A stretch of 64,000 nucleotides of DNA from Paenibacillus amylolyticus (GCF_003719335.1 NZ_RIAS01000003.1:1-64000); one strand, 5' to 3'. Shown: positions 1-9,150, numbered from the stretch's first letter. Program-made: numbers and translations. Notes: a model not told the origin generated them from the sequence alone.

Positions 1-330
1 CATCTGTGAACTGTTCAGCTTGGTCATATCCGGGTGAGTATAGGAATGATTGGCAATCCACATCCCGGCGGATACCTGCGCTCGAACCAAAGCCTGATTG
101 TTTTGCGAATTCTGCCCGGTATTAAACATGGTAGCGCGTAGACCCGACTGTTTCAATGCATTAAGTATATTGTTGGTATTGTTGGAAGGGCCGTCATCAA
201 AAGTTAAAGCTACATAACCGTTTGGACAACTGGCATCAGCTGCAGTGGCAGAAGGAAGTGGCGGAATAGCGAATAACGAACCTAAAAGGGCAACAGACAT
301 GGCAGCTTTAATGAGTTTGGATTTAAACAT
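1..330 (-). CDS. Polysaccharide deacetylase (CE4/NodB), 5' part only
   Basis: The first 110 codons of a secreted NodB-fold deacetylase are present and the rest lies beyond the window edge. The ATG at 330 follows GGAGGTG with good spacing. Residues 1-30 form a signal peptide (basic start, hydrophobic core, ending near SATAA). The NodB metal-binding motif TFDDGPSNNT follows at about residue 43 and the HSYTHP motif (HxxxH, zinc ligands) near residue 96. Both key motifs are intact. CE4 enzymes remove acetyl groups from xylan, chitin or peptidoglycan. The xylanolytic setting and a cre-like site upstream favour acetylxylan, but the visible part cannot decide the substrate. Confidence 0.9.
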   Translation of the reverse strand, partial: MFKSKLIKAAMSVALLGSLFAIPPLPSATAADASCPNGYVALTFDDGPSNNTNNILNALKQSGLRATMFNTGQNSQNNQALVRAQVSAGMWIANHSYTHPDMTKLNSSQM

Positions 331-438
331 GAATACACCTCCAGTAAAGTAGTTAACATAATAATTATTTTGGATTAATCTAAATTCATGTTATTACAGA
401 CACATAAGCCTCCTCTCTTTTATTCGTAACCCCTTTTA

Positions 439-452
439 TAAAAGCGCTTACA
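439..452 (-). promoter_or_regulatory. cre-like CcpA site upstream of the deacetylase
   Basis: The minus strand reads TGTAAGCGCTTTTA, close to the cre consensus TGWAARCGNTWNCA. The identical 14-mer recurs upstream of the lichenase at 24939-24952. It lies about 110 bp before the deacetylase start, consistent with carbon catabolite control. Confidence 0.55.
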
Positions 453-617
453 TAAATGAATAAAAAAATGCTATTGTCAGCACAGTAGCGCTTGTTCGGG
501 TTGAATCTAGTATATACGATGATTTAATAGAAGTAAATTCAAATTATTACAATATATCCTATTTAGTCATCTGAAAAATCTATCTTTTTCTCTCTATCGG
601 CTTATTCAAGCTATATC

Positions 618-682
618 CAAAAAAAGAAACTCCTTGATGCAGAGCTACTAACCACATAGATGATTAGCCCTGTATCAAGGAG
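618..682 (-). terminator. Rho-independent terminator of codBA
   Basis: The arms CTCCTTGAT and ATCAAGGAG enclose a long imperfect stem (630-682). Reading on the minus strand a T-rich run follows directly. It sits about 90 bp after the codA stop. The remainder of 331-772 shows no convincing gene. Confidence 0.8.
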
Positions 683-772
683 ACGTTATTTCTTCGAATG
701 CGTACGAGTCAGATCATGAGTCAAACATTGTTATTATTGTCAGTCGCAATGAATAAGAGGAATGCCCTGCAA

Positions 773-2047
773 CTATTTGTTAAAGGTAACCTTTTCAACG
801 CTTCCATCCAACATAATGGATGTATCACGCGGTTTTGTTTCCGCAATTTTACGTCCTTCTCTGAAGGAGTACAGAACCGCTGCCTGTTTGCGAACCGCCT
901 CGTATTCATTCTCCGCTTCCAAAATGATGAAGTTTGCTGGCTTGCCTTCTTCAACACCGTAACGATCCTCAATGTGCAGTGTTTTGGCACTATTTTTCGT
1001 AATCAGGTCGATGGAATTCACAATCTGGTCGTATCCCAGCAACTGTGAAGCATGTATGCCCATGTGTAGTACTTGCATCATATTGCCCGTACCTAGCGGA
1101 TACCATGGATCGAAGATATCATCATGTCCGAAGCAGACGTTCAGACCCGCTTCTTGCAGTTCCTTCACTCGTGTGAGTCCTCTTCTCTTCGGATACGTGT
1201 CAAAGCGTCCCTGCAGGTGGATGTTCACCAGCGGATTGGACACAAAGTTCAGATTGGCCATCTTCAGCAGACGGAACAGCTTGTATGTGTAAGCATCGTT
1301 GTAAGATCCCATCGCTGTTGTATGACTTGCCGTCGTGCGTGAGCCTAGTCCGCGTTCATACGCTTCCTTGGCAACAACTTCAATGAAACGGGATTGCTCA
1401 TCATCAATTTCATCACAGTGAATATCGATGAGACGGTCGTATTTTTCAGCCAGGTCAAAAGCCACTTTCATAGAATCAACGCCGTACTCACGCGTAAACT
1501 CAAAATGCGGAATGCCGCCCACAACGTCTACGCCCATTTTAAGTGATTCTTCCAGCAATGCTGCACCGTTAGGATAAGAGTGAATGCCTTCCTGCGGGAA
1601 AGCTACCAGTTGAATGTCGATGTACGGTGCCAGTTCTTCCTTCACTTCAAGCATCGCTTTAACGGCGATCAGACTTGGATCGGTCACGTCTACATGTGTT
1701 CTCACATGCTGAATGCCTTGCGCCATCTGCCACTTCAAAGCTGTTTTGGAACGTGTTTTCACGTCCTCATGGGTCAGAAATGCTTTACGTTCCGACCAGC
1801 GCTGGATGCCTTCGAACAACGTACCGCTCAGATTCCACTCCGGCTCCCCTGCTGTCAGGGTTGTGTCCAGGTGAATATGTGGTTCAATGAATGGTGGCAG
1901 CACAAGTGCTCCGCCTACATCCAGTATCTCTTCGCTTGTACCCTCAGCTAACTGTAGATCTTGTGTAATCTGCTCGAACTTCCCGTCTCTGATGATAATA
2001 TTCCACAGGCCCTCTTTACCCCGCAATTTTGCGTTCTGTATAATCAT
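773..2047 (-). CDS. codA: Cytosine deaminase
   Basis: This amidohydrolase converts cytosine to uracil plus ammonia in pyrimidine salvage. The 424-residue protein can be aligned by eye with E. coli CodA over its full length. It shares [13 protein letters not shown] (HxH metal ligands), [32 protein letters not shown] (His and catalytic Glu), [11 protein letters not shown] and [15 protein letters not shown] (metal-binding Asp). The ATG at 2047 lies inside the 3' end of codB (32-nt overlap) behind AAAAGGGG, so translation is probably coupled. A strong terminator follows. The cytosine permease directly upstream and the PyrR-type leader support the assignment. Confidence 0.96.
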   Translation of the reverse strand: MIIQNAKLRGKEGLWNIIIRDGKFEQITQDLQLAEGTSEEILDVGGALVLPPFIEPHIHLDTTLTAGEPEWNLSGTLFEGIQRWSERKAFLTHEDVKTRSKTALKWQMAQGIQHVRTHVDVTDPSLIAVKAMLEVKEELAPYIDIQLVAFPQEGIHSYPNGAALLEESLKMGVDVVGGIPHFEFTREYGVDSMKVAFDLAEKYDRLIDIHCDEIDDEQSRFIEVVAKEAYERGLGSRTTASHTTAMGSYNDAYTYKLFRLLKMANLNFVSNPLVNIHLQGRFDTYPKRRGLTRVKELQEAGLNVCFGHDDIFDPWYPLGTGNMMQVLHMGIHASQLLGYDQIVNSIDLITKNSAKTLHIEDRYGVEEGKPANFIILEAENEYEAVRKQAAVLYSFREGRKIAETKPRDTSIMLDGSVEKVTFNK

Positions 2048-3293
2048 GTGTTTTCCCCTTTTCTTTGGATGATGTCATGGACACGATCGCCATGATGACG
2101 GTATACGCCACGGCTGTACCAATCAGCGCATTAAGCGGTGTTACCCCGGGAGCCAGCTGTGCAAATGCTACGCCGATAGCCCATGCAGCCATAGCTACCC
2201 AGTTTACTTTTTTGAAATTCATGTCGGCAAACGGCGCATATGATCTGCGTTTTACAATGAAGTAGTCCGCAATGATGATCGCTCCAATGGAAGGAATCGC
2301 TGCGCCCAGCACGTTCAGGAAACCTACGAAGTTGTTGTACATCCACATCGCGAACACCGTTCCGATGATTCCGTTAATGATAACGAAGAATTTTTTCGAT
2401 ATTTTCGTAATGTTGGCAAAACCTAGACCCGAAGCATATAAAGCATTGTCATTAGTTGTCCAGATGTTGAGGCCCAGCACGATAATTGCAGGAATGAGCA
2501 ATCCTTGAAGGAACATCACTTCTGATATGTCAGCCAAATTGTACGCCATCGCGCCGACAGCCCCGAACAAGAACATGAGTGAGTTACCGAGGAAAAATGC
2601 AATCACCGTCGCCGTAACCGCCTGCCGCGACGTCCGGGAGAAACGTGCAAAGTCTGGCGTGAGCGTCCCGCCGCTTATGAAAGAACCGATACAGATGGTC
2701 AGGGCCGCGGCCGCGGTAAGCGTCTGTGTTGGTGTGTAATCCAGCAAACCCTGCAGACCACCCAGTGAGCCTGCCCCCTCAAACATGGAATACCCTCCGA
2801 GAATCGCTATGGCAGGTACCGCAATATAACCAAGAATAACAAGAGACTTCATACCGAAGATTGCGGATGCAGTCATCGCCAGTCCAAATACAAAGATCAA
2901 CAGGTACACATTCCAGTCCATTGCTTTAGCAACCGGAATGGCAAACATCGCCACGCCAACGCCAAACCATCCAACCTGTGTAAAGCCCAGCAGAAACGAA
3001 GGCAGATAAGAACCTTTTTCACCAAACGAATACTTCGCAAGCAAATGAGTGGACAATCCTGTCTTGGCAGCGATATGTGCCAGCGCCCCGGTGTAGATGC
3101 CAAGCACCAGATTTCCGGCCAGTACAATTGCCATGAATTCCATAAAAGTCAGGCTGACACCGAGTGTTCCACCAGCCAGCATGCTAGCCGAGAAAAACGT
3201 GAATCCAAGCATGACGGATAACGTCTTCCAGAAATGATTGCGCTGTGCCTTAGGCACCTCTTGCCATGAAAACTCTTGATCTTGTTTGCTCAT
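2016..3293 (-). CDS. codB: Cytosine permease (NCS1 family)
   Basis: An integral membrane transporter for cytosine uptake, with about 12 hydrophobic segments in 425 residues. It has the CodB-type N-terminus ([22 protein letters not shown]), [14 protein letters not shown] near the middle and [22 protein letters not shown]. The chosen ATG at 3293 (MSKQDQEF) follows TGGAGGG. A longer frame reaches back to 3419, but it would run through the terminator hairpin of the leader and has no good ribosome binding site. It overlaps codA by 32 nt, giving a two-gene codBA operon. The leader holds a PyrR-binding motif and a terminator, so expression should fall when UMP/UTP is plentiful. Confidence 0.94.
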   Translation of the reverse strand: MSKQDQEFSWQEVPKAQRNHFWKTLSVMLGFTFFSASMLAGGTLGVSLTFMEFMAIVLAGNLVLGIYTGALAHIAAKTGLSTHLLAKYSFGEKGSYLPSFLLGFTQVGWFGVGVAMFAIPVAKAMDWNVYLLIFVFGLAMTASAIFGMKSLVILGYIAVPAIAILGGYSMFEGAGSLGGLQGLLDYTPTQTLTAAAALTICIGSFISGGTLTPDFARFSRTSRQAVTATVIAFFLGNSLMFLFGAVGAMAYNLADISEVMFLQGLLIPAIIVLGLNIWTTNDNALYASGLGFANITKISKKFFVIINGIIGTVFAMWMYNNFVGFLNVLGAAIPSIGAIIIADYFIVKRRSYAPFADMNFKKVNWVAMAAWAIGVAFAQLAPGVTPLNALIGTAVAYTVIMAIVSMTSSKEKGKTHDYTERKIAG

Positions 3294-3326
3294 CAGAAAC
3301 CCTCCAGATAAAAGTGTTCTGATACC

Positions 3327-3489
3327 ATAAAAAAAGCAGAAAAAGAGGCTACTCGTCACGCTTTTACGCTGACAAGTAGCCTCTTTATGCATCATAACCC
3401 GCGCGAAGACACAGAACATCCCTGTGTAGGAAATGCTCTGATTCTCGCGTGATTACAAAATCCGCTGCCCTTGCCAGCCTCTCTGGACT
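3327..3489 (-). promoter_or_regulatory. PyrR-type transcription attenuator of codBA
   Basis: The leader RNA carries AGUCCAGAGAGGCU (3489-3476), an exact match to the PyrR-binding loop consensus ARUCCNGNGAGGYU. About 90 nt downstream is a strong terminator: arms AAAGAGGCTACT and AGTAGCCTCTTT (3386-3342), then a T-rich run to 3327. The codB start follows at 3293. PyrR bound to UMP/UTP favours the terminator in known pyr operons. The motif and terminator are seen; the mechanism is inferred by analogy. Confidence 0.8.
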
Positions 3490-3521
3490 GAATTAAAGGT
3501 ACCAGTATTCAATTACATTCT

Positions 3522-3550
3522 ATTATTTTGGAAAATAGTATAACTGTCAA
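3522..3550 (-). promoter_or_regulatory. Probable sigma-A promoter of codBA
   Basis: TTGACA (3550-3545) is followed after 17 bp by AATAAT (3527-3522), or after 19-20 bp by TAATAG. It lies just upstream of the PyrR motif, as expected for an attenuated leader. Confidence 0.55.
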
Positions 3551-3753
3551 TGTCATTTTCATCCAAATTCATTAATAATCGAATCGCGAGAAACCGGTAT
3601 TTAACTCATAACTCCTGTCATGGCTTGGTCTCCACGTCTTCCCTTGCTGCGTCAAAATATGATGTAGTTTATTAAAAAGAATTAATCACTTGGCAGGAAC
3701 AATTCGCATAAATGTAGAATATTGTCACAAGCATAATTAAATTGAGGTGTGAA

Positions 3754-5181
3754 ATGAGAAAATTCGTAAGTGTACTCTTGTTCAGTTTATTTTTTCTGAT
3801 TATCCTGCCCAATGTGGGACAAGCTGCTCCGCAAACTAAGATTATATTGGATGGTCAGGAGCTTGTGTTGCCGTCAGATGTCGAAGTTGTCAATGTAAAC
3901 AACAATGTCATGATTCCCATTCGTGTTGTTGCTGAGAATTTGAAATTCAACGTGAAATGGGATCAGAAGAGTCAGAATGTGAGCATTGAACAAAATGCCA
4001 AGGTCCTTTCTCTCAACGTAGGTAAGAAAGAAGCTAGGGTTCAGAATGAAAAAGTAACACTGAACACGGCACCGAAATTAATCAAAAATACGGTCGTCGT
4101 TCCCCTTCGTTTTGTCAGTGAAGAAATGGGGCTGTCCGTAAGCTGGAATAACAAAGAAAAAATTGTTGGCCTGACAAGTACTGAAGTTCCTCCTGTTGCT
4201 GAGCCATCCCCTGAACCCGCTGTTCCTGGCGTAGGGAATAACATCGTGTGGAGCAAAGTTAATGATATCAGCTTTGCTAATCAGCAGCTTGTTGTATCTG
4301 TTGATACACAAGTTACGCCACAGATCACCCGGCTATCCAATCCCGATCGCATTGTGGTTGATCTGCCAAATACAACGTTTGGAGATATTGGCTCAACTTT
4401 GCAGCAAGGGACAACGGGGAAGCTTGATGTCAGCGGTATTGCGAATGTGACAGAAGTTCGATATGCCCTTTTCAAAAATGATCCGGCTCAAGTTAGAGTT
4501 GTTATTGAGTTGAATAATTTGAGCGACGTGCAGGTCAGTTCTCAATATGTCAGTGGCAAACTGATTGTTGACTTAGCGCTTACAGCTACGAGCGGAATTC
4601 CAATCAATCCCGCTGGAAACGAAGGCGGCAAAAGCATCGTTGTCATTGATCCCGGGCATGGCGGCAAAGATCCGGGCACCATCGGTATCTCCAACACACA
4701 AGAAAAAGATTTCACGTTGCCACTTGCTCTCAAAGTTCAAGCCCTTCTGCTGCAGGAGCCGGATATTGAAGTCGTGATGACACGTGACACGGACGTTTAC
4801 CCCACCCGCCCAGAGCGAGTGCAGCTGGCTAACACGTTAAACGCGGATGTGTTTGTATCCATCCATGGAAACAGTGTGAAAGCCTCGCCACAGACTACAG
4901 GCACCGAAACGTACTATTACAAACGAAGCAGCAGTAAAGAACTGGCGGATATCGTACACAGACATCTCATAGAAGCGTTAGGCTTTAAGGATCGCAAGGT
5001 CAAGAACGGTAATTTGGAAGTGCTTCGAAATACAACGATGCCCGCTGTGTTGCTTGAGGTTGGATTTCTAAGCAATTTGGTCGAAGAACAAGCAATGCTT
5101 TCCGAGAGTGTTCAGAATAAAGCAGCTCAGGCCATTGTGGATGGAATCAAGGAGTTTTTACACCAATCCAATGAACAGTAG
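3754..5181 (+). CDS. N-acetylmuramoyl-L-alanine amidase (AMIN + Amidase_3)
   Basis: A secreted zinc amidase that cleaves the bond between MurNAc and the stem peptide. Domains in order over 475 residues: signal peptide (1-26); copper-amine-oxidase-N-like fold (about 28-140, with MIPIRVVAENLKFNVKW and VVPLRFVSEEMGLSVSW); an acidic/proline linker; AMIN domain (about 165-280) that targets septal peptidoglycan in related proteins; Amidase_3 (about 295-470). The zinc site is visible as VVIDPGHGGKDPG, the Glu in QEKDFTL, VFVSIHGNS and the catalytic Glu in VLLEVGFLSN. ATG 3754 has GAGGTG six bases upstream; a TTG at 3742 is less likely. A GerMN lipoprotein follows 41 bp later, probably in one operon. 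Confidence 0.93.
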   Translation: MRKFVSVLLFSLFFLIILPNVGQAAPQTKIILDGQELVLPSDVEVVNVNNNVMIPIRVVAENLKFNVKWDQKSQNVSIEQNAKVLSLNVGKKEARVQNEKVTLNTAPKLIKNTVVVPLRFVSEEMGLSVSWNNKEKIVGLTSTEVPPVAEPSPEPAVPGVGNNIVWSKVNDISFANQQLVVSVDTQVTPQITRLSNPDRIVVDLPNTTFGDIGSTLQQGTTGKLDVSGIANVTEVRYALFKNDPAQVRVVIELNNLSDVQVSSQYVSGKLIVDLALTATSGIPINPAGNEGGKSIVVIDPGHGGKDPGTIGISNTQEKDFTLPLALKVQALLLQEPDIEVVMTRDTDVYPTRPERVQLANTLNADVFVSIHGNSVKASPQTTGTETYYYKRSSSKELADIVHRHLIEALGFKDRKVKNGNLEVLRNTTMPAVLLEVGFLSNLVEEQAMLSESVQNKAAQAIVDGIKEFLHQSNEQ

Positions 5182-5222
5182 ATGTAATAGGGAACTGAAT
5201 GTGAAGATAAGGATGTGCTTTG

Positions 5223-5792
5223 ATGAATAAAAAGGCAAATATTATGCTCCTGCTCTACCTTACAGCTGTATTGCTCATACTTGCTGGTTGCGGCAATAAA
5301 CCGGCTACGGATCCTGGAAATGCGGAGCCCGCACCTAACCCGTCTCAATCTAACGGCTCTTCCCCCTCCGCACCAGATGCCGAGAAAAAAGAGACACAAG
5401 AAATTGAAGTGGCTTATGTGGACTCGGAACTCACTCAAGTCAAAATCAAAAAAGCAGAAATTGAATTTTCGGACAGTAACGAGAAATATACACAAGCGTT
5501 TGATGCAATGCAGCGCTCGGATGACCCGGAGTATATCTCGTTATGGAGTGACATCGGACTGGAATCACTTGAGTTTCAAGAAGCCGATGGCAAAATTACG
5601 TTAAACATTCACATTCCAGACGAAGCGAGACTCGGTTCTGGCGGCGAACTTCTTTTCCTAGATACGTTGAAACAAACCATCTTTCAGTTTCAAGAAATCC
5701 AAAGCATTCAGTTGCTTGTAGATGGGAAAGAAAGCGAGAGCCTAATGGGTCATGTGGAATTAGAGAATCCGATTGTTCGTGGTTCGGAATAA
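5223..5792 (+). CDS. GerMN-domain lipoprotein
   Basis: A membrane-anchored extracellular lipoprotein of 189 residues. The signal peptide ends in the lipobox LAGC (lipidated Cys23), followed by a Pro/Ser/Ala-rich linker. The C-terminal part matches the GerMN fold, with LFLDTLKQTIFQFQEIQSIQLLVDGK then SLMGHVELENPI. GerMN domains occur in GerM-like proteins linked to spore peptidoglycan and in lipoproteins near cell-wall amidases. The amidase immediately upstream fits a shared role in wall remodelling. ATG 5223 is preferred over TTG 5220 because AAGGAT lies 8-9 bases upstream of it. Its exact role is unknown. Confidence 0.8.
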   Translation: MNKKANIMLLLYLTAVLLILAGCGNKPATDPGNAEPAPNPSQSNGSSPSAPDAEKKETQEIEVAYVDSELTQVKIKKAEIEFSDSNEKYTQAFDAMQRSDDPEYISLWSDIGLESLEFQEADGKITLNIHIPDEARLGSGGELLFLDTLKQTIFQFQEIQSIQLLVDGKESESLMGHVELENPIVRGSE

Positions 5793-5883
5793 TTGGATCA
5801 AGCTTAGTAAATGGCGTCTGCGAGAACAAAGATATGAATAAAACAAGCGTATGAATAACGAAGCATTAGCCGCGCTTTAAAAC

Positions 5884-5930
5884 GCGAAAAACCTTGCGAT
5901 CTAATTCTAATTAGACAGCAAGGTTTTTCG
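5884..5930 (+). terminator. Terminator after amidase/GerMN operon
   Basis: Perfect 13-bp arms CGAAAAACCTTGC and GCAAGGTTTTTCG with a 21-nt loop, and T-rich on both strands. Confidence 0.8.
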
Positions 5931-6211
5931 ACGTATTGAGAATGAGTACGATGCAAAACTTCATTTTCCATTTCGTATCGGTATACAACATCATACAAAA
6001 GCGTTAAACGCACTTCATTTCACTCCCTCTTCGATTGGCTTGTTCATGAAGGGTTAGACGCGTATTATCCGCTTTTGTTGCTCCTATGCTCTTAAGCACT
6101 TCTCGCAAGTAGAGAGACATGATCATGCATGATATAATCGAATTCATATTACTATTCGTGAAGAAAACGTCTGATATGGTTTTCGTAGGAATACGAGTTT
6201 GGAGTAGTCTC
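5931..6211. other. Intergenic stretch with no convincing gene
   Basis: Short open frames exist on the minus strand, one ending in SEMKCV, but none has a ribosome binding site and I recognise no family. The stretch probably holds the promoter of the TSUP gene. Confidence 0.4.
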
Positions 6212-6979
6212 ATGTTAATGATAAATATTGTGCTTGTTATGTTTTTGCTAGGTCTTCTTCTTGGGTTCGTGGGCGCAGGCGGTTCCGGTTTCATTATCTC
6301 GATCCTGACGGTTGCATTCGGATACCCTATTCATGTTGCCCTCGGAACGGCGCTTGCAGCGATGTTTTTCTCTTCGCTCTCGGGTTCAATCAGTCATTAC
6401 CGGGAGGGAAATGCAATGCTCAAAACAGGTGTGATCGTTGGTCTGGCCGGGGCAGCAGGTGCCTGGATCAGCTCAGGATGGTCATCCTATATTCCAGAGG
6501 ATCGGCTTGGCATGCTGACTTCGTTCATGCTTTTTGCATCAGGACTCGCGCTGTGGCTTCGCTTAATTCTTGTTTCGCGACGCCCTGCTGGTTCTGAGAT
6601 ACAGGCTGTTATACTTGGAGAAGGTCTGCGTTACTGGGTATATGCGTTATTAATTGGGGTAGTTACAGGTATGTTATCCGGACTATTCGGTATTGGCTCC
6701 ACACCCTTTATCCAATTAGGGCTCATGCTGTTGTTAAATATGCCTATGAGATATGCTGCCGGAACAACGATGTTGGTCATCATTCCCATAGCCTTGGCTG
6801 GTGGAGCCGGATATATGAGAATTGGTTATCTGGACTTGCAGTTGTTATTGCTGGTTGTAATCGGTACAATGTCCGGCTCATACGTTGGAGCGAAATTTAC
6901 GAAACGTGTACCAGCGCTCTGGCTGAAAGTAAGTATGGTCGTGACACCGATGATTGGAGCGACCATATTATGGCTTTGA
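6212..6979 (+). CDS. TSUP (TauE/SafE) membrane permease
   Basis: A polytopic protein of 255 residues with about eight hydrophobic helices and the twofold repeat of the family: GLLLGFVGAGGSGFIISIL near the start and GVVTGMLSGLFGIGSTPFIQLGL in the second half, each followed by LGTALAAM or AAGTTMLV. TSUP proteins export or import sulfite, sulfoacetate or related organic anions; the substrate cannot be read from sequence. The ATG at 6212 has GGAG seven bases upstream. A longer frame from 6119 adds 31 mostly non-conserved residues and is rejected. It is monocistronic and ends at a strong terminator shared with the convergent DUF4260 gene. Confidence 0.85.
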   Translation: MLMINIVLVMFLLGLLLGFVGAGGSGFIISILTVAFGYPIHVALGTALAAMFFSSLSGSISHYREGNAMLKTGVIVGLAGAAGAWISSGWSSYIPEDRLGMLTSFMLFASGLALWLRLILVSRRPAGSEIQAVILGEGLRYWVYALLIGVVTGMLSGLFGIGSTPFIQLGLMLLLNMPMRYAAGTTMLVIIPIALAGGAGYMRIGYLDLQLLLLVVIGTMSGSYVGAKFTKRVPALWLKVSMVVTPMIGATILWL

Positions 6980-7041
6980 TTTTCTTGGAGCGTTCAGTGT
7001 AAGGCGTGCTACATGTGGCGAAACTGTTCGTTGTCCCATTC

Positions 7042-7088
7042 AAAAAGGCTGCACCCAACATCTTGATGATGTGAGAACAGCCTTTTTC
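7042..7088 (+). terminator. Bidirectional terminator between TSUP and DUF4260 genes
   Basis: Arms AAAAAGGCTG and CAGCCTTTTT enclose an inner ACATC/GATGT stem. Runs of A and T flank it on both strands, fitting two convergent genes. Confidence 0.85.
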
Positions 7089-7142
7089 TGGTGTCTATTT
7101 TAAAAGTTAGAAAACTAAGCTATCATAGTTATCCTTATGAGA

Positions 7143-7490
7143 CTATACACGCTGGAGATGGGTATCCTTAAACTCCGTTTCATATTTCAAACCAAAGCCA
7201 AACATACGATCCATACCAATATGAGCGATCCAGATGAAGCTGATCAACATCAGAACGTCCATCTTCAACACGTAACCCGCTGCCAAAAATACCATAGGAA
7301 TAATGTACGTATGTCCCACATTGTAAATCAGTGCGCCCAGCTTATTGTTAGCAGCATAACCAATCATGAACACATCCGGGACGAGAAGCAACAGCAGGAA
7401 GAGCCACCAGGAGTAATCATTGTAAAAGTAAATCGTTGTCGCAGCTGCAAGCACCAGGAAGCCTTCTAATCGAATCCATAATCTAGTCAT
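7143..7490 (-). CDS. DUF4260 family small membrane protein
   Basis: A 115-residue protein with about four hydrophobic helices and conserved-looking features of the DUF4260 family: LEGFLVLAAATTIYF, the acidic residue in VPDVFMIGYAAN, a central GHTYIIPM and the C-terminal WIAHIGMDRMFGFGLKY. The function is unknown. AAAGGAG precedes the ATG. It lies 37 bp downstream of the TetR gene in the same direction and is therefore probably repressed by that regulator. Confidence 0.85.
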   Translation of the reverse strand: MTRLWIRLEGFLVLAAATTIYFYNDYSWWLFLLLLLVPDVFMIGYAANNKLGALIYNVGHTYIIPMVFLAAGYVLKMDVLMLISFIWIAHIGMDRMFGFGLKYETEFKDTHLQRV

Positions 7491-7527
7491 TTTAGTTTAG
7501 CTCCTTTAAATGTAGTTTATTTTGATT

Positions 7528-8142
7528 TTAATGTTCTCCATTGGGAGATTTTATTCCGCTCAGCATCCACCCGATGCCCTGAGATACCTGTTCGTGTGAG
7601 AGCGGCTGGGCTGATAGCAATACAGGGGATTGTAACGTTAATCCGTCGAACACAGCTTGAATTAAGACTGCAAAGGTTTCTTTTTTGTTTTCGTCCAGCG
7701 GCAGATCCAACCGATCGATGATTAATCGAATACCCAATTTCATCTCCTGGTACAGTTTCACTAACTCGTTAGCCAGCTTTTCATTACTCACACTCTCTGT
7801 CCAAAGGCTGATTAACAGTGTAAACCACTCCGGGTTTGTTTTACGAAATTCAACGACGTGTTGTAACGCTTGCTGGAGCAAATCCGCGGGTTCTGCTGTC
7901 ATATCCAATTGTTGCAGTGCTCCCTTCATCCCCCGGTTAATCATCCATTCCCGCACAACCTCTACCAGAAGTGTTTCTTTCGTAGTAAAATGGTAGCCAA
8001 TCAGTCCTTGTGCCACGCCAGCTTTGGCTGCAATTTCTTTCATGGTTGCTTTTGTATAGCCTACCTGACCGAACAACGTAAAGGCCGCTTGTAAAATGGC
8101 GTTTCTGCGCTCATCTTGGTTTACTGATTGTTGCTTAGACAT
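7528..8142 (-). CDS. TetR/AcrR family transcriptional regulator
   Basis: A 204-residue repressor. Residues 10-57 form the helix-turn-helix (RRNAILQAAFTLFGQVGYTK, MKEIAAKAGVAQGLIGYHF, KETLL). The C-terminal ligand domain resembles BetI/TetR_C types. It is first in a two-gene unit with the DUF4260 membrane protein. Two identical imperfect palindromes lie 18-79 bp upstream of its start, so it is probably autoregulated. The inducer is unknown. Confidence 0.9.
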   Translation of the reverse strand: MSKQQSVNQDERRNAILQAAFTLFGQVGYTKATMKEIAAKAGVAQGLIGYHFTTKETLLVEVVREWMINRGMKGALQQLDMTAEPADLLQQALQHVVEFRKTNPEWFTLLISLWTESVSNEKLANELVKLYQEMKLGIRLIIDRLDLPLDENKKETFAVLIQAVFDGLTLQSPVLLSAQPLSHEQVSQGIGWMLSGIKSPNGEH

Positions 8143-8159
8143 TTGAATTCAACTCCAAT

Positions 8160-8221
8160 ACTGTTTGGTTGAACAGTCAATTTATATCCTTATCTTAGAA
8201 CTGTTTGGTTGAACAGTCAAT
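8160..8221. promoter_or_regulatory. Tandem TetR operators
   Basis: ACTGTTTGGTTGAACAGTCAA occurs twice (8160-8180 and 8200-8220), exactly 40 bp apart. Each copy contains the imperfect palindrome CTGTT-N6-AACAG. The minus strand also reads TTGACTGTT, so the sites may overlap a -35 element. Their position before the TetR gene suggests autoregulation. Confidence 0.7.
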
Positions 8222-8315
8222 ACTTTTTTTAACATTTCAAATTGTATGTTTCTTTCAAATGAATATGCTACATTATACATGTGATATTAATGGTTTATTT
8301 TAGGAGGTTTTAAAA

Positions 8316-8408
8316 ATGATGAGCAGTGTGGGATTTCCAGGTATGTTATTTGCCATAGTCTTTCTGATTCTTGTGATTATGCTGATTCGGAGAATATTGA
8401 AACGATGA
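8316..8408 (+). CDS. Small single-span membrane peptide (30 residues)
   Basis: A short frame led by a textbook TAGGAGG eight bases before ATG 8316 (a second ATG follows directly). It encodes MMSSVGFPGMLFAIVFLILV then IMLIRRILKR. The peptide has a hydrophobic helix from about residue 8 to 24 and a basic tail, the usual shape of a small inner-membrane peptide. A terminator follows at 8465. It is transcribed away from the TetR gene across the operator region, so it may share that control. I recognise no family. Confidence 0.65.
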   Translation: MMSSVGFPGMLFAIVFLILVIMLIRRILKR

Positions 8409-8464
8409 GAAAGACAACCCTTGTTAAATGGGCTACTTAAGTGAGTAAATGCGGTTAAATAAAG

Positions 8465-8493
8465 AAAGCGTTGTTTGTAATAACAACGCTTTT
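8465..8493 (+). terminator. Terminator after the small membrane peptide
   Basis: Arms AAAGCGTTGTT and AACAACGCTTT with a six-base loop, then TT. It supports the 30-codon gene as a transcribed unit. Confidence 0.75.
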
Positions 8494-8559
8494 CAGTATG
8501 TAAAGTGTCTCATGAAATTTTGAAAGATGTATTAAAACCTCTTCATTCCCTTCAGTAAC

Positions 8560-8994
8560 TTATGATTTCACCTTGAAAATCTTGATGTCTACGCCGCCCT
8601 CCGACGGATAACCCTCACCAATAAGCGCATCCACGTTCAGATCGGATAGAGCCTGACTGTTGGTTATAATCCGAGGCGAGGTGCGAAACAGCATGTCGCC
8701 CTTCACTTCCCCAATATACCCATTATTTTCGATGTACATCTCGCAAGCTTGCCCCGTATAATCCTGTCCCTGTAACATATACCTGGCCGACAGGCTGTGA
8801 CGTCCCCCCTCTTTTCCAATAATTTGTGTATCCACGCCACCCTCACGAACGAAGCCTTCGAAACAGGTTCCTGTAACATGTCCTGTAAACATAATCATCA
8901 CTACCGAGTCGCCATCCGCGTTTTTTAGCTCGATTGAATTTTCAATCTTAACGTGTACAGTAAACAACTCTTCCATCTCTAGCTTCGCTATCAA
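8560..8994 (-). CDS. DUF3237-like protein
   Basis: A 144-residue cytosolic protein with no signal peptide or membrane segment. It resembles the DUF3237 beta-barrel family: an LEMEELFTVHVKIEN opening, a GGVDTQIIG segment, RYMLQGQDYTG, then MYIENNGYIGEV and a second GGVDIKIF near the end. The function of the family is not established. It stands alone between the small peptide and the signalling operon. Confidence 0.6.
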   Translation of the reverse strand: MIAKLEMEELFTVHVKIENSIELKNADGDSVVMIMFTGHVTGTCFEGFVREGGVDTQIIGKEGGRHSLSARYMLQGQDYTGQACEMYIENNGYIGEVKGDMLFRTSPRIITNSQALSDLNVDALIGEGYPSEGGVDIKIFKVKS

Positions 8995-9123
8995 TCATGA
9001 TCATCCTCTCTGTCTGTTACTTCGTGATTTTATTCATTTGTTGATCCTTACTTCACTTCGTCAGTTACATAAGGACTCCTGCTAACAAGCTGACAAGTGA
9101 AAGACTTCCCTAAGAAGCCTAAC

Positions 9124-9150
9124 AAAAAAAGTTGCCATAATAGCAACTTT
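9124..9150 (-). terminator. Terminator of the cheY-cheC-GGDEF operon
   Basis: On the minus strand AAAGTTGC-N7-GCAACTTT is followed by TTTTG, about 60 bp after the GGDEF stop codon. Confidence 0.85.

Noticed and set aside
698..1342. Plus-strand frames opposite codA
   Set aside because: Shadows of a highly conserved gene.
3293..3419. N-terminal extension of the cytosine permease
   Set aside because: It runs through the terminator hairpin of the attenuator and the extra 42 residues are unlike any CodB.
3342..3550. Purine riboswitch before codB
   Set aside because: No purine aptamer core was seen; an exact PyrR-loop consensus explains the leader better.
5931..6294. Minus-strand frame ending SEMKCV as a regulator remnant
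   Set aside because: No ribosome binding site, no recognisable domain and overlap with the start of the TSUP gene.
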